A DNA stretch of 64,000 nucleotides, taken from assembly GCF_900119155.1 (NCBI RefSeq), contig NZ_FPIR01000011.1, positions 46,898 to 110,897 of the forward strand. The letters run 5' to 3'. This document shows positions 8,316 to 18,221 of this stretch, piece after piece (the stretch's first letter is position 1; every line of letters begins with the position of its first letter). The translations under genes and the position numbers were made by a program. Below the pieces are notes generated by a model, which was not told the DNA's origin, did no database searches, and saw only the letters and a program-made list of their open reading frames with translations. The stretch is from Ruminococcus sp. YE71. GTDB lineage: Bacteria; Bacillota; Clostridia; Oscillospirales; Ruminococcaceae.

Positions 8316-9965
8316 TCACCTGTTCTTTCTTCTCAGCCAGATAACAAGACCCGTGATGAGCGTCACCGCAGGGATAACGCCGATGAAGATGATCTTCAGG
8401 TTGCGTATCTGCTCGGCTGTGATGTCGAAGATGTTGGCGCTGATGACCTTCGGTTCGATGGTCATGCCTGTGCTGGTCTTGCCTGTCATGCCGTTGATAA
8501 GGCTGAGGATGTAGGTGCGGTTCTGGAACTGGTTGAACATGAGGAACTGGTCGGATACCATTTCGGAAGAGCCCAGCACAAGAATGTTCGAGTACACAGC
8601 TCCGCCGTCCTCAAAGCTCGCCTTCGAGGAAAGTGCCGCGAAGGTCTGCTTGCCGTTTTCGAGCGCCTTGCCCGTTTCGGTGTCCATGATGCAGCCCTGA
8701 TCGGTAGAGGTGACGAGCGCTTCGACCTTCTGCTTGCCGCTTTCTTCGGAGATTATCTTGATAGGTCTCGGATAAGCGAGCAGCAGCTGGGACTTTTTGG
8801 TGTCGATGCCGTCTGCAAATGTTCCCGAGATGTTGTCGGCGATGGTGTAGATCTGGCCCGAACCGCTCATGGTGAAGTGGCTCTGGTCTGTTTCAAAGGC
8901 AACGCCCTTGTCGAATTTGATGTAGTATTCCTCCAGGAATTCGTCGATATTCGGGGTCTCCTGCTGAGCGTAGTTCGCGATGTAGATGAGCTGCTTGCCC
9001 ATCTTTCCGTCGTTTGCCACGAAGTCATCGACCTTCTTTATCTCGGACTCCATGTAGTCGTTCTGCGGAGCGGGTATGATGCACATATCCGCGTTTGCGG
9101 GGATGTCGTCGGTGGTGATGTTGATCTCGGTGACCGTGTAGCCGTTAGCCTGGAGCAGCTTTTTAAGGTAGCTGAGCGGTGCAAGCTCGCTTCTGCCCGT
9201 GAGGACGCATACGGTCATAGGGTTGGGATCGGTAACTGCCATCAGTGCCGAAACGAACGCCTGATCTGCGGTCGAAGCCTGAACGACGTTGTTCTGCACT
9301 GCCAGCATAAAGGCGGTAGTCTCGTCGCCGCCCGCGTACTGGGTGAGGTAGTCGCTGCCGCTCATGCCGTAGCCCTGAGTCTGCTGCTCAAATTCATCTG
9401 TGAGGGTGATGAGGTCGAGCAGGGATACCTGACGTATCTTTTTGAGGGGCTTGTCATTGTCGTCATACATCTGATTGCCGTTGTCGTCGAGAGAGGGCGA
9501 TTCAACAATGATGCTGTAGTTGCCGATGGTGTAATCGGAGTACTCGCTGACGATGTCGGGGTTGGAGTCGATGTCGATGTACTCTGCCTTGATGCGGCTG
9601 TTGTACTCGCAGTAGCGCTTTATTACCTCGTTCGCCTGCTTGGTGTAGTCGTTGACGGCGGTGAAATTCTCTTCCTTCGCGAATACCTTGATGGTAACGT
9701 CAGCGCTGATGTCTTTTACATACTTCTCCGACTCTTCGGAGATGCTGTACTTCGAGTTCTTTGTAAGGTCAAGGCTCAGGGGGTATTTCTTGAAGATGAT
9801 ACCTGCGATGATGTTCACGAGAACGACTGCCGCCACGAAAATGATGGTGGTGACTGTCGCCATAGTGCCGTGCCTGAGCTTCTTGTGGTCTTTCTTAGCT
9901 TTTTGGGTGTCGGGAGAAACAGTCTCCTCCGCTTCGGAAAGCTTATCCTTTTCCTTTTCTTCCAT
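8316..9965 (-). CDS. GldG-like ABC transporter auxiliary protein
   Basis: 549 residues with a cytoplasmic charged N-terminus, a membrane segment near 36-58 (MATVTTIIFVAAVVLVNIIA), a large extracytoplasmic domain, and a C-terminal membrane helix ending in WLRRKNR. The segment after the first helix (LTKNSKYSISEESEKYVKDI) is characteristic of GldG/ABC-2 auxiliary proteins, in which a Rossmann-like sensor domain sits outside the membrane. In Bacteroidetes GldA-GldF-GldG supports gliding; in Firmicutes the same operon is widespread and its cargo is unsettled. It lies between the permease gene (21-bp gap) and the DUF4340 gene, so a complex is likely. No gliding function is implied. Confidence 0.82.
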   Translation of the reverse strand: MEEKEKDKLSEAEETVSPDTQKAKKDHKKLRHGTMATVTTIIFVAAVVLVNIIAGIIFKKYPLSLDLTKNSKYSISEESEKYVKDISADVTIKVFAKEENFTAVNDYTKQANEVIKRYCEYNSRIKAEYIDIDSNPDIVSEYSDYTIGNYSIIVESPSLDDNGNQMYDDNDKPLKKIRQVSLLDLITLTDEFEQQTQGYGMSGSDYLTQYAGGDETTAFMLAVQNNVVQASTADQAFVSALMAVTDPNPMTVCVLTGRSELAPLSYLKKLLQANGYTVTEINITTDDIPANADMCIIPAPQNDYMESEIKKVDDFVANDGKMGKQLIYIANYAQQETPNIDEFLEEYYIKFDKGVAFETDQSHFTMSGSGQIYTIADNISGTFADGIDTKKSQLLLAYPRPIKIISEESGKQKVEALVTSTDQGCIMDTETGKALENGKQTFAALSSKASFEDGGAVYSNILVLGSSEMVSDQFLMFNQFQNRTYILSLINGMTGKTSTGMTIEPKVISANIFDITAEQIRNLKIIFIGVIPAVTLITGLVIWLRRKNR

Positions 9966-9986
9966 TGGATATCAGCCTCCTTTGCG

Positions 9987-10691
9987 TTATGCCCAGCGGC
10001 GTTTGTCGAGGACACGCACCGCAAGGAACAGGAATATTACACACGCGCTGATGAAGAACAGCACGTTGGAAAGGTCGAACAGGCCGTATGTGAAGCCCGT
10101 GTATCTCTCGTAGAAGGAGAGGGTGTTCAGCAGCTTCTGTACGGGTGCCCACGGAAGGAGCGAACCGATAACGGAAAGGATGTTCACGGCGAGAATCGTG
10201 ATGAAGCTCACAACTGCCGCTACGACCTGGCTTTCGGTAAGGCTGCTGCAAAAGATGCCTATGGCGATGAACGCCGCGCCGTAAAGTTCAAGTCCGAGTA
10301 TGTTTCCGATGATGACCATCCACTCGACTTCGCCGAAGCCTGCAACGATGACCGCATAGACCACGGTCACTGCGACTGCGCAGGTGAATACCAGCAGAGC
10401 CGCGAGAAATTTGCCCGCAACGATGCCGCCGAGACTTACGGGGGCGGTCAGCAGGCACTGGTCGGTCTTGGTGCGCTTGTCGTCAGCCATCGTGCGCATG
10501 GTGAGTATCGGTATGAGCACGACGAGTATCATCATCAGGTTGCCGAACATACCTTTCATGTCTGTGCTGCCCGACTGTATGGATGTGCTTGTGAAGAAAA
10601 ATGCCGAGAACAGATAGAAAGCGGCAAGAAAAATGTAACCTATCGGCGAGGTGAAATAGCTCTGTACCTCGCGCCTGAAAATCGCGCCCAT
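9987..10691 (-). CDS. ABC-2 type transporter permease (GldF-like)
   Basis: 234 residues with about six membrane segments, starting MGAIFRREVQSYFTSPIGYIF, the standard opening of GldF/NosY-type permeases. The segment MRTMADDKRTKTDQCLLTAPV is the conserved cytoplasmic loop of this family. It pairs with the ATPase encoded directly upstream: the ATPase stop and this ATG share one base at 10691, which implies translational coupling. Together they would make the membrane core of the exporter whose auxiliary subunits follow. Confidence 0.9.
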   Translation of the reverse strand: MGAIFRREVQSYFTSPIGYIFLAAFYLFSAFFFTSTSIQSGSTDMKGMFGNLMMILVVLIPILTMRTMADDKRTKTDQCLLTAPVSLGGIVAGKFLAALLVFTCAVAVTVVYAVIVAGFGEVEWMVIIGNILGLELYGAAFIAIGIFCSSLTESQVVAAVVSFITILAVNILSVIGSLLPWAPVQKLLNTLSFYERYTGFTYGLFDLSNVLFFISACVIFLFLAVRVLDKRRWA

Positions 10692-11641
10692 TATTTTGCC
10701 TCCTCTGGTTCCGTACTGCCGAGAGTGAGCTTCAGGAATATATCCTCAAGGCTCAGCTCGGCGCTCTTCAGTTCGAGTATCGGGCAGTCCAGCTTGGACA
10801 TCTCCCTGAAAAGCTCGCGGCGGATGTCAACGCCCTCTTCGCTCTCGATGCGGTATTCGATAACGCCTTCGCGTTCGTTCACCTGCTTGCAGAGCTCGAC
10901 GCCCTCGATATTCAGAACAGCCTTTGCGACCTTCTCATACTCTCCCTCGATCTTCGCGGTGAGTATATGCGAACCCTGTAACTTGTCTGAAAGAGCGGTC
11001 TCGGTATCATCCGCGACTATCTTTCCCTCGTTGATAACGATGATCTTGTCGCAGACCGCCTGCACCTCGCTCAGGATATGTGAGGAGAGGATGACGGTGT
11101 GGTTCTTGCCGAGGCGCTTTATCAGCGTGCGTATCTCGATTATCTGCTTGGGGTCAAGACCTACGGTAGGCTCGTCGAGGATGAGCACGGGGGGATTTCC
11201 CACCAGCGCCTGTGCAAGCCCGACACGCTGTCTGTAACCCTTCGACAGGTTGCCGATGATGCGTCCGTAAACGTGGTCTATCTTCACAAGATTGCAGATG
11301 TCCTTGAGGTGTGAGACTCTCGGCAGCTTGCATTTCTTGAGGTCGTATATGAAGTTTAAGTACTCCTTGACCGTCATGTCCATGTAAAGCGGCGGCAGTT
11401 CTGGCAGGTAGCCGATGTTTTTCTTCGCCTTGAGCGGATTTTCAAGGATGTCCACTCCGTCGATGAGTGCCTTTCCGCCTGTCGAGGAAATGTAGCCCGT
11501 GAGCATATTCATGGTAGTGGACTTTCCCGCGCCGTTCGGTCCGAGAAAGCCCAGTATCTCGCCGTCATTTGCGGTGAACGAGATGCCGTCAACGGCGTGT
11601 TTGTCACCGTAATGCTTGGACAGATTCTGTACCTCTATCAA
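10691..11641 (-). CDS. ABC transporter ATPase (GldA-like)
   Basis: 316 residues with a complete set of nucleotide-binding motifs: Walker A GPNGAGKST near residue 36, signature LSKGYRQRVGLAQAL, Walker B VLILDEPTVGLDP and switch histidine in VILSSHILSE. The C-terminal 90 residues form the extra domain common in CcmA/GldA-type ATPases of ABC-2 exporters. It is the first gene of the four-gene transporter operon. Only a weak promoter-like sequence is seen in the 97-bp gap upstream (TTTACA and GATAAT-like boxes). Confidence 0.93.
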   Translation of the reverse strand: MIEVQNLSKHYGDKHAVDGISFTANDGEILGFLGPNGAGKSTTMNMLTGYISSTGGKALIDGVDILENPLKAKKNIGYLPELPPLYMDMTVKEYLNFIYDLKKCKLPRVSHLKDICNLVKIDHVYGRIIGNLSKGYRQRVGLAQALVGNPPVLILDEPTVGLDPKQIIEIRTLIKRLGKNHTVILSSHILSEVQAVCDKIIVINEGKIVADDTETALSDKLQGSHILTAKIEGEYEKVAKAVLNIEGVELCKQVNEREGVIEYRIESEEGVDIRRELFREMSKLDCPILELKSAELSLEDIFLKLTLGSTEPEEAK

Positions 11642-11726
11642 AGTGTATCACTTCCCAAAATAGAATTATCAAACAACAGTAACTATTGTAAAGCCCTGCT
11701 GTGATAGAAAAATGACAGTATAACGA

Positions 11727-11750
11727 AAGATGTTCGGCTCAGAACATCTT
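11727..11750 (-). terminator. Hairpin overlapping the stop of the 210-residue gene
   Basis: AAGATGTTC pairs perfectly with GAACATCTT (9 bp, 6-nt loop); on the minus strand it is followed by TCGTT only. It coincides with the last codons of the gene and could end the rimP-ribF transcript. Confidence 0.4.
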
Positions 11751-12371
11751 GATGAGCAGAAATATTCCGACGCTGAGCAGGACCGCGGCGATCATGGCCG
11801 CGATCTTTATGACAGTTTCGGCTTTTTCGTTCGCTTCGATGTCGCGCTCGACGCTGATGTTGCATTTTTCGAGCCATGATGCGAGCTTGTCGGCGTTTTC
11901 GTATTCCGCAAGCGAGACCTGCACCAGCTTTTCCTCGCCGTGATACAGCTTCAGCGAACTCAGAGCACCGAGTTTTGCGGAAGTGATGTCCGAACAATGG
12001 TATTCTCTGCCGTTTATCGTTATCGAAGTGCCGTTTACTGCTATCCTTTTCTTGCAGTAGTGGAGCAGACCAAATATCAGAAAAGCGATTGCTGCCGCCA
12101 GAATAACTGCGCCCGCTATGATATATCCGCGGTCGTATTCCCTGTGCATCAGCATCTGCACAAAGTCCTTAACGCCTATCTTGATCGTTGCGCCGAGCAT
12201 AAAAACGCAGATGGACAATACGCCTATCTTCGTTTCGCCCGAAGCCCTGACCTCGAACTGCGTGCCGTTAATATCCTCGCCGTCGAGAGCGTGACCTAAG
12301 TTTTCAAGCTGTTCCTTCACGTTTTCGTTCTGTTCTTTGGCGATATCCGAAAACATTTTGAAATCTGCCAT
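11739..12371 (-). CDS. Membrane protein of unknown function
   Basis: 210 residues with three hydrophobic segments: about 51-73 (IGVLSICVFMLGATIKIGV), 86-106 (IIAGAVILAAAIAFLIFGLL) and the extreme C-terminus (MIAAVLLSVGIFLLIKMF). The stretch between the second and third is soluble and resembles a small PH-like domain (ITINGREYHCSDITSAKLG), but that is a guess. The gene starts 9 bp behind the ribF stop with GAGGAAT before the ATG, so it is probably the last gene of the translation operon. An alternative open frame (11683-11997) has an implausible composition and is left out. Confidence 0.75.
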   Translation of the reverse strand: MADFKMFSDIAKEQNENVKEQLENLGHALDGEDINGTQFEVRASGETKIGVLSICVFMLGATIKIGVKDFVQMLMHREYDRGYIIAGAVILAAAIAFLIFGLLHYCKKRIAVNGTSITINGREYHCSDITSAKLGALSSLKLYHGEEKLVQVSLAEYENADKLASWLEKCNISVERDIEANEKAETVIKIAAMIAAVLLSVGIFLLIKMF

Positions 12372-12380
12372 TTTTATTCC

Positions 12381-13295
12381 TCATTTTACTGTCTCAAAAT
12401 ATCTCTTTGTATGATCCGTATTTCTGCCGATCTCCTCGCGAAGGTCGGAGAAGCTGGCAAAACGCTGTTCGGGCCGCACGAATTCATACAGCTCGGTAGT
12501 CAGCACCCTGCCGTAAAGGTCGCCGTCGTAGTCGAGTATGAATGTCTCGGCAAGAGGTCTTTCCCTGCTTCCGACGGTGGGTTTGACGCCTATGTTCGTC
12601 ACACCTGCCAGCCATTTGCCGTCCACGCAGACCTTTGAGCAGTACACGCCGAAACGCGGGACTGCAAGACCATCGGGGATGGGCTGATTTATGGTGGGAA
12701 AGTTCCACGTCCGTCCGAGTTCGGCGCCGTGTTCCACCTTAGCGGTGATCTGCCAGCGTGAACCCAGCAGAGCGTTCGCGTGGGCGATCTCGCCGTTTCG
12801 GATAAGCTCGCGGATGCGCGTCGAGGACACAGCTTCGCCGCCGATAGACAGCTGGCTGACCGTCAGCGCTTCGATACCGCGCTCCTTGCAGAGCCTTTCC
12901 AGGTCGGCGGCGTTTGCGCAGCCGCCTTTCCCGAAGGTGAAGTCGTAGCCGCAGACTGCGCAGACGCAGTGCATCCGTCCGATAAGGATATCCTCGACGA
13001 ATTCTTCGGGAGACTGTTCCTTCAGTGCGCCGAAATCCGCTTCGCAGACGTATTCCATGCCGAGTTCTTCAAACCTTGCGATCTTGTCGTCATTTGTGAG
13101 CAGAGCGTCGAGCCTGCCCTTGGATGTGACGGAAAGTGTATCAAAGGTGAATACCGCAGGCAGAGCGTGAAGCTCGCGTGCGCGTTTTTTCGCCGCCGCC
13201 AGCACTCTCCTGTGACCGAGATGCACTCCGTCGAATAATCCGAGCGCCGCCACGGTATTCGCGCCGATACGCTCGTTCTGATCTATCACTATCAT
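12381..13295 (-). CDS. ribF: Bifunctional riboflavin kinase / FAD synthetase
   Basis: 304 residues, the normal size for the two-domain enzyme that makes FMN from riboflavin and ATP, then FAD. The N-terminal adenylyltransferase domain has LGLFDGVHLGHRRVL (nucleotide-binding GxFDGxHxGH) and SSTRIRELIRNGEI. The C-terminal kinase domain has GRTWNFPTINQ and GVTNIGVKPTVG, whose Pro-Thr and Asn residues bind the nucleotide and magnesium. It follows truB by 7 bp, the usual order in Firmicutes. Confidence 0.96.
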   Translation of the reverse strand: MIVIDQNERIGANTVAALGLFDGVHLGHRRVLAAAKKRARELHALPAVFTFDTLSVTSKGRLDALLTNDDKIARFEELGMEYVCEADFGALKEQSPEEFVEDILIGRMHCVCAVCGYDFTFGKGGCANAADLERLCKERGIEALTVSQLSIGGEAVSSTRIRELIRNGEIAHANALLGSRWQITAKVEHGAELGRTWNFPTINQPIPDGLAVPRFGVYCSKVCVDGKWLAGVTNIGVKPTVGSRERPLAETFILDYDGDLYGRVLTTELYEFVRPEQRFASFSDLREEIGRNTDHTKRYFETVK

Positions 13296-13302
13296 GTTTT
13301 TC

Positions 13303-14208
13303 TCAATAAAAGTTAGTTTTCCGTCTTAGCCCGCCGTCAACGAAGCCGCCCAGTCCGAGCAGTACCCCGTCAAAGCCGTAGATGCGGTAGATCTCCGCAG
13401 TTTCGGACATCTGCACCTGATGTGTGCCGAGCTTGACGCCGTTTTTGTACAGAGCCGTTTCGCGTTCGCCTAGCCGTATCACGGGGTAGGGCGAGAACAC
13501 GCTGTCAACGGGGCAGAGCAGTCCCTCGGGGATGCCCTCCGCGCACAGCTCCGCGATCTCCTCTATCGTGCGGCATTTTTCGAGAGTGAGCCCGTTTGAG
13601 CGGGTGCGAACGAGCGAAGTCATAGCTCCGCCGCAGCCCAGCGCCTGTCCGAGGTCGTCTATCACAGTGCGAACGTAAGTTCCGCTGCCGCAGTCTATTT
13701 CGAGCCTGCCCTCACGGGTCTGCTCGTCGTAATCGGTCAGTGTGAGCCTGTCGATGTGAACGGGTCTTGCCTGACGCTCAACGGTCTTGCCTTCACGGGC
13801 GAGTTCGTAGAGTTTTTTTCCGCCCACCTTGACAGCCGAATACATGGGCGGCAGCTGCATTATGTCGCCCGTGAGGGACGGCAGCCGCGCTTCGATATCG
13901 GCTCTTGTCACAGCCATGTCGCTGGTGCCGAGCGTTTCGCCCGTAGTGTCCTGCGTGTCGGTGGTGATGCCGAGCCTGAAACCCGCGATGTAGCTTTTTC
14001 CGCTGTCGGGCATTATCCCGAAGCACTTTGTCGCCTTTCCGACGAGTACGGGCAGTACGCCCGTCGCCATCGGGTCGAGGGTGCCGCCGTGACCGAGGCG
14101 CTTCATGTGAAGCACTCCGCGCAGCTTGCCCACCACGTCAAAGCTCGTCCAGCCTTCGGGCTTGTTGACCGCGAGTATGCCGATCGGTTCGTTTTTTATG
14201 TCAGCCAT
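13303..14208 (-). CDS. truB: tRNA pseudouridine(55) synthase
   Basis: 301 residues. TruB isomerises U55 in the T-loop of tRNAs. The catalytic Asp is in HGGTLDPMATGVLP (residue about 41), preceded by NKPEGWTSFDVV, the classic N-terminal motif. The sequence QLPPMYSAVKVGGKKLYELA and CGSGTYVRTVIDDLG complete the family pattern. A short C-terminal PUA-like region is present. The ATG overlaps the end of nrnA by 8 bp with GAGGTG as ribosome-binding site, so translation is probably coupled. Confidence 0.97.
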   Translation of the reverse strand: MADIKNEPIGILAVNKPEGWTSFDVVGKLRGVLHMKRLGHGGTLDPMATGVLPVLVGKATKCFGIMPDSGKSYIAGFRLGITTDTQDTTGETLGTSDMAVTRADIEARLPSLTGDIMQLPPMYSAVKVGGKKLYELAREGKTVERQARPVHIDRLTLTDYDEQTREGRLEIDCGSGTYVRTVIDDLGQALGCGGAMTSLVRTRSNGLTLEKCRTIEEIAELCAEGIPEGLLCPVDSVFSPYPVIRLGERETALYKNGVKLGTHQVQMSETAEIYRIYGFDGVLLGLGGFVDGGLRRKTNFY

Positions 14209-15145
14209 CCAGCACCTCTTTGACAGCCGCCTTGACCTGAGCCTTCACTTCTTCGAGAGTACCCTTGATCTCGCAGCCTGCGGCACGGATGTGACCGCCG
14301 CCGCCGAACCGCTTGCAGAACGCCGAAGCGTCCGCTTCCTCGGTGGTACGCACGCTGAGCTTGAACCGATCCTCGTGACGCTGCTTTATCGTGATGCCCA
14401 TCACCGCACCCTCAACAGAGAGGGGCAGCTGAGCAAGTCCGTCGAATTCGGCAGGGTCTGCGCCGCTTTTTTCCATCAGTTCGGTGGTGAGAGTGATGAC
14501 GGTGCATCTGCCGCCGAACCAGAATTCCATATCCTTCGTCATCATCTGTTCGATGTGCATCCTTGCGCGGCTCTTTAGGTCGAACATCTTGCGGTTTATC
14601 AGCGCAAAGTCGAAGTCGTAGCCCATGAGCTTAGCCGCGGCGATGTGTGTGTCGGGGGTGGTGTTGCTGAATTTGAAGCAGCCCGTGTCGGTAGCGATGC
14701 CCGTGTAAAGGCACATAGCTTCGATATCGTTCAGCTCTATCCCCTGATCCTCCGCGAAGGCGAAGATTATCTGTGCGGCAGCCGCAGCAGACGCATCGAG
14801 CACCGTTTCCTTTGCGAACATCTTGTTCGAGATGTGGTGGTCGATGCAGAGGTCTATCCTGCCTGCATACTGCGACAGTCCCGAACCCAGCAGCTGTTCG
14901 TCGGCGATGTCCACCGCGATTATCGTTTGGGGCTCGAAGTCCTGCGTATAGTAGCCCTCGTACAGAAAGCTGTATCTGTCGGGGAACGGCTCACTGTTTG
15001 TGACGTTTGCCTGTTTGCCCATGCGTCTGAGCATACTGCACAGTCCGAAGCCGCAGCCCACGGTGTCGCCGTCGGGGCTTTTGTGTGTGAGAATAAGATA
15101 CCTGTCATGTTCATCCAGGTATTTTTTCAGTTCTGCAAATTCCAC
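14201..15145 (-). CDS. nrnA: DHH/DHHA1 oligoribonuclease / pAp phosphatase
   Basis: 314 residues from a GTG at 15145, chosen because GAGGAGTAATTC precedes it and no ATG is near. Motifs of the DHH family are intact: THKSPDGDTVG, AVDIAD, the DHH signature in LCIDHHIS, and the DHHA1 motif RFGGGGHIRAAGCEI. NrnA degrades nano-RNAs and hydrolyses 3'-phosphoadenosine 5'-phosphate. It sits 3 bp after rbfA and overlaps truB by 8 bp, which is the common order in this phylum. Confidence 0.95.
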   Translation of the reverse strand: MEFAELKKYLDEHDRYLILTHKSPDGDTVGCGFGLCSMLRRMGKQANVTNSEPFPDRYSFLYEGYYTQDFEPQTIIAVDIADEQLLGSGLSQYAGRIDLCIDHHISNKMFAKETVLDASAAAAAQIIFAFAEDQGIELNDIEAMCLYTGIATDTGCFKFSNTTPDTHIAAAKLMGYDFDFALINRKMFDLKSRARMHIEQMMTKDMEFWFGGRCTVITLTTELMEKSGADPAEFDGLAQLPLSVEGAVMGITIKQRHEDRFKLSVRTTEEADASAFCKRFGGGGHIRAAGCEIKGTLEEVKAQVKAAVKEVLDG

Positions 15146-15148
15146 GAA

Positions 15149-15538
15149 TTACTCCTCTTCCGTGTCGCCTGCATCCTCTCGTTCGTCAAGCTCTTTTGAT
15201 ATCGCCTTGAGCTTATCGAAGATGCGCTGCGAGCTTTCGCCCGAGTTGTCGGCGATGAATTTCAGGTCGGGGCACTTGCGGAGCCCCAGTACGTTCGAGA
15301 TCTCGCGCTTGATGATGCCTGTTGCCGAGGTGAGTCCCTTTACAGCGTCAGCGGTCTGTTTCTCGCCGCCGAAGCCCGAGATATACACCTTGCAGTAGCT
15401 GCCGTCGTGGGACACTTCGCAGCGTGTAACGGTGAGCTGTTCACCTCCGCCGATACGGGGGTCTTTCAGCTCTCTCATCTTCGCGAATACGATGCGGCGG
15501 ATATCCTCCGCCATTCTTCCTGCTTTGTAGCTTGGCAT
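15149..15538 (-). CDS. rbfA: 30S ribosome-binding factor A
   Basis: 129 residues, typical length. The start MPSYKAGRMAEDIRRIV and the KH-like core (LTVTRCEVSHDGSYCKVYIS, followed by a basic segment with LRKCPDLKF) match RbfA, which binds the 17S rRNA 5' helix during maturation of the small subunit. The short acidic tail is not conserved. It follows infB after a 113-bp gap, the longest gap inside this operon. That gap holds an imperfect GGATGA/TCATCC hairpin. Confidence 0.94.
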   Translation of the reverse strand: MPSYKAGRMAEDIRRIVFAKMRELKDPRIGGGEQLTVTRCEVSHDGSYCKVYISGFGGEKQTADAVKGLTSATGIIKREISNVLGLRKCPDLKFIADNSGESSQRIFDKLKAISKELDEREDAGDTEEE

Positions 15539-15651
15539 TTGGTTCTCCTTGGTCTGTATATTTCTGTAGCTTGATAAAACAGATCAAAGAGACAAGAGCA
15601 GGGATGAAGCGTCATCCTGTTTCTCTTATCTCTCATCTGTCGTCTGTGACT

Positions 15652-18210
15652 TTAGTCGCGGTACTCTTCCATCACGTAAGCCTCGAAGATGTCGCCTTCC
15701 TTGAAGTCAGCGAACTTCTCAAGGGTGATGCCGCACTCGAAGCTCTCCGCAACTTCCTTGACGTCGTCCTTGAAGCGCTTGAGGGAGCTCATCTTGTCGT
15801 CTGCGATGATGATACCGTCGCGGACTACGCGGATAAGATCGTTCCTGCCGATCTTGCCGCTCTGTACGTATGCGCCCGCAACAGCGCCGACGCCTGTGAT
15901 CTTGTATACCTGACGAACCTCGACGCGGGCAGTATCCACCTCGCGGAACTTGGGAGCGAGCATACCCTTCATAGCGGTCTCGATCTCCTCGATCGCGTCG
16001 TAGATTATGCGGTAGAGGCGGATGTCAACGCCTGCCTGCTCCGCGCTCTCCTTGGCAACGGGGTCGGGACGAACGTTGAAGCCTACGATGATAGCGTTGG
16101 AAGCGTTTGCGAGCATAACGTCGCTCTCGCTTACGGCACCTACGGCGCCGTGGATAACGCGTACTCTTACCTCATCGTTCGAGAGCTTCTCCAGCGACTG
16201 GCGTACAGCCTCTACGGAGCCCTGAACGTCTGCCTTTACGATGATGGGCAGTTCCTTCATCTCGCCCTCGCTGATCTGGCTGAACAGGTTGTCGAGGGTT
16301 ACCTTTGTGAACTTGCTGAACTGCTCTTCCTTAGCCTGCTGCTTGCGCTGTTCAACGAGCTCTCTTGCGAGCTTTTCGTCCTGTACGGCGTTGAACTGGT
16401 CGCCTGCGCCCGGAACTTCCGCGAGACCCGTGATCTCAACAGGAGTGGACGGACCTGCCTTGTCGATGGAGCGTCCCTTGTCGTTGGTCATGGTGCGGAC
16501 TCTGCCGACAGACATACCTGCGATGATGACATCGCCCTTGTGCAGTGTGCCCTGCTGAACGAGCAGGGTAGCAACAGGGCCCTTGCCCTTGTCGAGACGA
16601 GCTTCGATAACTGCGCCCTTAGCCAGCTTGTCGGGGTTAGCCTTCAGCTCCTGAACGTCAGCCACAAGGAGGATGCTTTCGAGCAGATCCTCGATGCCCT
16701 CGCCTGTCTTGGCCGAAACGGGCACGCAGATAACGTCGCCGCCCCACTCCTCGACAACGAGGTCGTGCTCGGTGAGCTGCTGCTTGATGCGGTCGGGGTT
16801 AGCGCCCTCCTTATCCATCTTGTTGATGGCGACGATGACCTGAACGCCCGCAGCCTTTGCGTGGTTGATAGACTCTATGGTCTGGGGCATGATACCGTCG
16901 TCGGCAGCTACAACGAGCACCGCGATATCGGTGATGTCGGCACCTCTTGCACGCATGGAAGTGAATGCCTCATGTCCGGGAGTATCGAGGAAGGTGATCT
17001 TGCGGTTGTCGTGGTATACCTGATAAGCACCGATGTGCTGGGTGATACCGCCTGCCTCGCCGTCAGCGATATGTGCGTTTCTGATCCTGTCGAGGATAGA
17101 GGTCTTACCGTGATCGACGTGACCCATAACAACTACTACAGGGCAGCGCTCCTTGAGGCTTTCGGGAGCGTCCTCTTCCTCGGAAATAAGTCTCTCCTCG
17201 ATAGTAACGATAACTTCGTGTTCTACCTTTGCGCCGAGTTCTTCTGCAACGAGTGCTGCGGTATCGAAGTCGATGACCTCATTGAGGGAAGCCATAACGC
17301 CGAGCATCATCAGCTTCTTGATTACTTCGGAAGCGGTGACCTTCAGTCTGGTAGCCAGCTCGGAAACAACGATCTCGTCGGGGATCATTACCTTGAGCTG
17401 CTGCTTTCTTGCTCTCTCAAGTTCGAGACGGCGGAGCTTCTCCTGCTCGGTCTCCTTGTTGTGAGAGAATCTGTCCTTCTTGCGCTGCTGCGACTTCTGG
17501 GTGATCTTCTGCTTCTTGGTCACGTTGTCGCGCTTCTTGCCGCCGCCCTGTTTAGCGTCAGCCATATTGTCGTACTTCTCGTTGTACTTGTCGAGCTCTA
17601 CGTAGCTGCCGCGGGTATCGACGGTGTGGTAGCTGGTCTGCTTCTTCTCGTCCTCGGAAACAGTGTAGCCCTTGTCGTCGCCCGAGCTCTTGCCGATGAG
17701 GGTCTTCTTCTCACCGTGCTCCTGCTTCTTAGCCTTCTGCTTTTCGGGCTTCTTGGGCTTAGCGGGTTCGGGTTTCTTTTCTTCCTTGACCTCAGCAGGC
17801 TTTGTCTCGGCCTTGGGTTCTTCCGCCTTGGGCTCTTCGGTCTTGGGAGCCTCGGTCTTTACAGGCTCGGGCTTCTTTTCTTCCTTGACGGGAGCAGCCT
17901 TCTTTTCGGGCTTGGGAGCTTCAGCGGGCTCAGCCTTAGCGGCAGGCTTCTTGGTCTCCTTTGCGGGCTTCTTCTCCTCGGCAGGCTTTTCGGGAGCTAC
18001 GTTGTTTGCGAAATACGCGTCAAAGCTGTCCACCTGATTGTTCTGGGTGAAGAACTCCATTACGTAGCACACTTCCTCGGGAGTGAGCATCGAGCCGCTC
18101 TTCTTGGGCTCGCCGCCGAGGTCAGCAAGACACTCTATGACCTTAGCGGTATTTGTATTTATGTCCTTTGCAAGCTCCGAGAGCTTGATCTTGTTTGTCT
18201 TTGATTTCAT
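15652..18210 (-). CDS. infB: Translation initiation factor IF-2
   Basis: 852 residues. Residues 1-55 are an IF2_N domain, followed by about 130 residues of Lys/Pro/Glu/Ala-rich linker (K-P-A-E repeats), a basic segment, a second IF2_N domain, and the GTPase core: G1 GHVDHGKTS near residue 367, G3 DTPGHEAF, G4 NKMD, G5 SAKTGEGI. Domains II-IV follow to the end. IF-2 brings fMet-tRNA to the 30S subunit and drives subunit joining. It is 11 bp downstream of the L7Ae-family gene. Confidence 0.98.
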   Translation of the reverse strand: MKSKTNKIKLSELAKDINTNTAKVIECLADLGGEPKKSGSMLTPEEVCYVMEFFTQNNQVDSFDAYFANNVAPEKPAEEKKPAKETKKPAAKAEPAEAPKPEKKAAPVKEEKKPEPVKTEAPKTEEPKAEEPKAETKPAEVKEEKKPEPAKPKKPEKQKAKKQEHGEKKTLIGKSSGDDKGYTVSEDEKKQTSYHTVDTRGSYVELDKYNEKYDNMADAKQGGGKKRDNVTKKQKITQKSQQRKKDRFSHNKETEQEKLRRLELERARKQQLKVMIPDEIVVSELATRLKVTASEVIKKLMMLGVMASLNEVIDFDTAALVAEELGAKVEHEVIVTIEERLISEEEDAPESLKERCPVVVVMGHVDHGKTSILDRIRNAHIADGEAGGITQHIGAYQVYHDNRKITFLDTPGHEAFTSMRARGADITDIAVLVVAADDGIMPQTIESINHAKAAGVQVIVAINKMDKEGANPDRIKQQLTEHDLVVEEWGGDVICVPVSAKTGEGIEDLLESILLVADVQELKANPDKLAKGAVIEARLDKGKGPVATLLVQQGTLHKGDVIIAGMSVGRVRTMTNDKGRSIDKAGPSTPVEITGLAEVPGAGDQFNAVQDEKLARELVEQRKQQAKEEQFSKFTKVTLDNLFSQISEGEMKELPIIVKADVQGSVEAVRQSLEKLSNDEVRVRVIHGAVGAVSESDVMLANASNAIIVGFNVRPDPVAKESAEQAGVDIRLYRIIYDAIEEIETAMKGMLAPKFREVDTARVEVRQVYKITGVGAVAGAYVQSGKIGRNDLIRVVRDGIIIADDKMSSLKRFKDDVKEVAESFECGITLEKFADFKEGDIFEAYVMEEYRD

Positions 18211-18221
18211 AGGCAGCCTCC

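Noticed and set aside
8172..11237. Plus-strand open frame of 1021 codons opposite the ABC operon
   Set aside because: It is the mirror of well-supported minus-strand genes, has no family-like sequence (His/Val/Glu-rich in the antisense pattern) and no ribosome-binding site.
15532..18204. Plus-strand open frame of 890 codons opposite infB
   Set aside because: infB is certain on the other strand; the Leu-rich translation is typical antisense of a GC-biased gene.
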